This document shows positions 62,288-64,000 of a stretch of DNA of 64,000 bases, in pieces. The translations under genes and the position numbers were made by a program. The stretch is from positions 1-64,000 of the forward strand of contig PDSF01000039.1 in the NCBI GenBank assembly GCA_002748355.1. Reading direction: 5' to 3'. Position 1 is the stretch's first letter; every line of letters starts with the position of its first letter. The DNA is from Planctomycetota bacterium (GTDB lineage Bacteria; Planctomycetota; UBA1135; GCA-002748355). The notes under the pieces were generated by a model, which saw only the letters and a list, made by a program, of their open reading frames with translations, was not told the DNA's origin and did not search any database.

Positions 62288-62331
62288 CAAGAAGCGCCTG
62301 AGCCCCTCTCCCGGGGGCCAGGCGCTTCTTG
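62288..62331 (+). terminator. 13-bp hairpin after the ExbB/D genes
   Basis: CAAGAAGCGCCTG (62288-62300) and CAGGCGCTTCTTG (62319-62331) pair perfectly, with GCCCC/GGGGC pairing inside the loop. It has no long T-run. Its position suits a terminator. Confidence 0.78.
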
Positions 62332-62886
62332 CGTTCTCAAGTAGATAGCTCCGGCCAAAGAGGGAGGAAAAGGGCGCTTAGCCCTCGCTCTTCTAAGAAA
62401 ATTCCAGCCTAGCGGAGCATGTTTTTTTGCCGCGCCTCGCTCAACGAAAACGGCCCCAGAGAGGGCCAGGACGGACAGCATCGAGGCCTCCTAGCCCTCC
62501 CGCCCCATTCCTCTTTCGAAGGCTGCGCTTTCGTATGGCGGACCCGCCAGTGACCTGGCCTTCTGCCTTGGAAAATCGCTTTCCCACGGCAGCCTGCTCT
62601 GCTAGCTTTCCGCAGCTTGCAAGGCTCTTCACCGGGCTCTGCAAGTCCCCTCTGCCCTGGGGGGGAGAGAGTGCTGTCGGCCGCGTTGCCGTCGTCAGAA
62701 CTCTCTCCGAGTCATTCGGTCTCCGGACTTTCCCGGCGGCTACCCCTTCTCCCTGATCGAAGGAGGTTCGGCAGGCTTCGCTGCGCTCTATCTGCACCGT
62801 CATCAACGAATGAGCCTTGATGCCGATTGCAGCTACGCAACGTTCCCCCCGGCCCCTCGCTCTCCCGCATGGTTCGAAGGAAGACG
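62332..62886. other. 555-bp gap before the last lipoprotein gene
   Basis: No supported gene. The frames here are short and lack motifs. A GGAAGA ribosome site ends the gap just before the ATG at 62887. Confidence 0.5.
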
Positions 62887-64000
62887 ATGTCCCTCGCGAT
62901 GTCCCGATTCATGACCAGCTCGGCTTCCGTGCTCGGTCTCTCTCTGCTCGCGCTGCCCGCTGGCCTCCTTCTCGGCTGCGCCTCCTCGCAGGACGAGAGC
63001 AGCGTTTCCAACGAGACAACCTCCAAGGAAGAGGTCTCGAACGAAACGAGCAACGAAACCACCCCCGGGCGTGAAGCCGCCCGTGAGGCCGTGCGCAGCA
63101 AGGCCTCGAGCGACAGCAAGGCCTCGAGCGACAGCAAGGCCTCGAGCAAGAGCAAGGCCTCGAGCAACAGCGAGGATCCTCTCGCAAAGCAGCGCAACGA
63201 CTTCCTCATCGCCCGCTACCTTGGATCGGCAGAGCGGCTGATCGAACAGCTGCGCTTCCAGGAAGCCAAGGTCCAGTTGCTCCAGGCTAAGAACGTGGAC
63301 CCCGCGAATACCCGCGTGCGCAGCCTCTTGGTGCGGGTGCAGGAAAAGCTGGGAGAACGAGCCGGCCCCGTTGAGAGCTATGCCGATTACATGGCCAAGC
63401 TCCTTGAGGTCCGGATCCAAAGGGATAAGGCCACATCCCGCCGCCTGCTCGCGACTGCAGAGCAGCAGATGCGCGAAGGCGATTACGATGCAGCCGTCCA
63501 GAATCTCCGCCGTATCGAAGTCAAGATCCAGGTCGGCGTCGGCATCGATTGGGAGGAGATTCCCACCCGTCTCGCCAGCTTGCTGAAGCAAGCAGAATCC
63601 GAGCGGGACGCCGTCGAGGCCCGGATGGAGGCAGAGGCCCGCGCCGAGTCGCAAGCGCGACTGGCTCGCGAAGCCGAGCGCCGCCGGGCGCAGCGGGAGC
63701 GCCAGGTCGCCTTCCACCTTGGCAAGGCTGCCGAATCCTTCCCGAAGCGTCACTATGAGGAGACCCGCCGCCAGGCTCAGGCGGCTCTCGACGTCGACCC
63801 CCTCAACGAAGACGCGCGCGAGTTCCTAGAGATCGCCGAAAAGGCCCTGCGTAACCGCCAGAACAGCGAATACATCGCTGCGAAGGCCCGTCGCTTCAAG
63901 GAGTATCAGCTCAACAACGCTGAGCGGATGATTCCCTACAGTGAGATCTTCGTCGCTCCCGACGTCGAGTACTGGCGCAAGATTACCGAGCTGCGCAAGG
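62887..64000 (+). CDS. Lipoprotein paralogous to the secretin, truncated by the window end
   Basis: The first 371 codons, open to the end of the window. A GGAAGA site precedes the ATG; ATGs four and eight codons later are alternatives. The lipoprotein signal ends at a Cys in AGLLLGCAS. A Ser/Lys/Ala 18-bp tandem repeat follows (63103-63174). The rest matches the 52467-55202 protein in order: QRNDFLIARYLGSAERLIEQ parallels its QRRKFLLSHYKTQARNALAD; a coiled coil with EARMEAEARAESQARLAREA follows, and then RRQAQAALDVDPLNEDAREF parallels its YLDRALLYDPLNAPAQELRE. The paralogue is cut before any secretin domain, so a secretin core beyond base 64000 is predicted, not seen. Confidence 0.78.
   Translation, partial: MSLAMSRFMTSSASVLGLSLLALPAGLLLGCASSQDESSVSNETTSKEEVSNETSNETTPGREAAREAVRSKASSDSKASSDSKASSKSKASSNSEDPLAKQRNDFLIARYLGSAERLIEQLRFQEAKVQLLQAKNVDPANTRVRSLLVRVQEKLGERAGPVESYADYMAKLLEVRIQRDKATSRRLLATAEQQMREGDYDAAVQNLRRIEVKIQVGVGIDWEEIPTRLASLLKQAESERDAVEARMEAEARAESQARLAREAERRRAQRERQVAFHLGKAAESFPKRHYEETRRQAQAALDVDPLNEDAREFLEIAEKALRNRQNSEYIAAKARRFKEYQLNNAERMIPYSEIFVAPDVEYWRKITELRK
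63103..63174. repeat. 18-bp in-frame tandem repeat, four copies
   Basis: gcctcgagcgacagcaag at 63103-63120 and 63121-63138, then two variants at 63139-63156 and 63157-63174. They encode a Ser/Lys/Ala linker after the lipidation site. Confidence 0.95.

Larger units (their letters stand above)
5490..63181. repeat. Dispersed palindromic decamer GAGNATNCTC, at least 22 copies
   Basis: First bases of the copies: 5490, 6979, 11980, 12418, 12865, 14705, 18187, 19033, 20701, 24166, 25271, 26859, 29057, 30671, 30860, 40813, 40840, 45782, 48631, 48950, 48968 and 63172. The most frequent forms are GAGGATGCTC and GAGGATCCTC. The interval listed spans the first to the last copy; it is not one continuous repeat. 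Copies lie in genes of both strands and several reading frames, and one (26859) is intergenic. Looser GAGAAARCTC forms occur at 9994, 12553, 17956 and 19825. Confidence 0.85.

Noticed and set aside
63103..63174. Possible CRISPR-like repeat array
   Set aside because: The 18-bp units adjoin without spacers and encode a Ser/Lys/Ala linker in frame. No cas gene was seen.

Overview
The window is GC-rich, densely coding DNA that fits a member of the PVC superphylum, most likely Planctomycetota. The markers are a PVC-type small basic protein (46556-46753), a Minf_1886-family protein (36125-36511), a MoxR/DUF58/BatA/VWA cluster with DUF4175 and terpenoid-cyclase-fold proteins (2234-22451), and many secreted or lipid-anchored TPR and coiled-coil proteins. 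The assignment rests on gene content alone. No rRNA, tRNA or CRISPR array was seen.

Layout. 1-463 is a frameshifted IS1380-type transposase fragment cut by the window edge. 465-2233 is a decayed gap rich in short tandem duplications. 2234-22451 is a 20-kb co-directional cluster: MoxR ATPase, DUF58, two membrane VWA proteins, a giant PQQ-propeller/TPR protein, two cyclase-fold proteins, DUF4175 and two Gln-rich coiled-coil proteins. 23050-27956 holds small hypothetical genes (one with an in-frame TGA), a coiled-coil lipoprotein and a patatin. 28268-28876 is a DUF3239-like membrane protein.

28956-39532 is on the minus strand: larE, an amidohydrolase, a nucleotidyltransferase, an FG-GAP lipoprotein, an AI-2E-type permease, Minf_1886, holB, tmk and a dnaA-like gene. 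A phosphoglycolate-phosphatase-like gene (39708-40379) diverges from dnaA. 40487-46208 is a minus-strand run of aminotransferase, queE, der, ychF and a GNAT-AAC(3) fusion. Then come the small basic protein, a single-pass membrane protein and a TMTC-like TPR membrane protein, all minus strand, and a family-4 uracil-DNA glycosylase on the plus strand.

52467-64000 (plus strand) is the most system-like region: a secretin lipoprotein, two secreted TPR proteins, ExbB, ExbD, ExbD, and the start of a second lipoprotein that is colinear with the secretin. This suggests an envelope machine in which a proton channel works with two secretin-like outer-membrane lipoproteins.

Two DNA-level patterns cross gene boundaries. 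The palindromic decamer GAGNATNCTC occurs at least 22 times where about one is expected. Short tandem duplications, mostly 14-18 bp, sit mainly in gaps and at gene ends.
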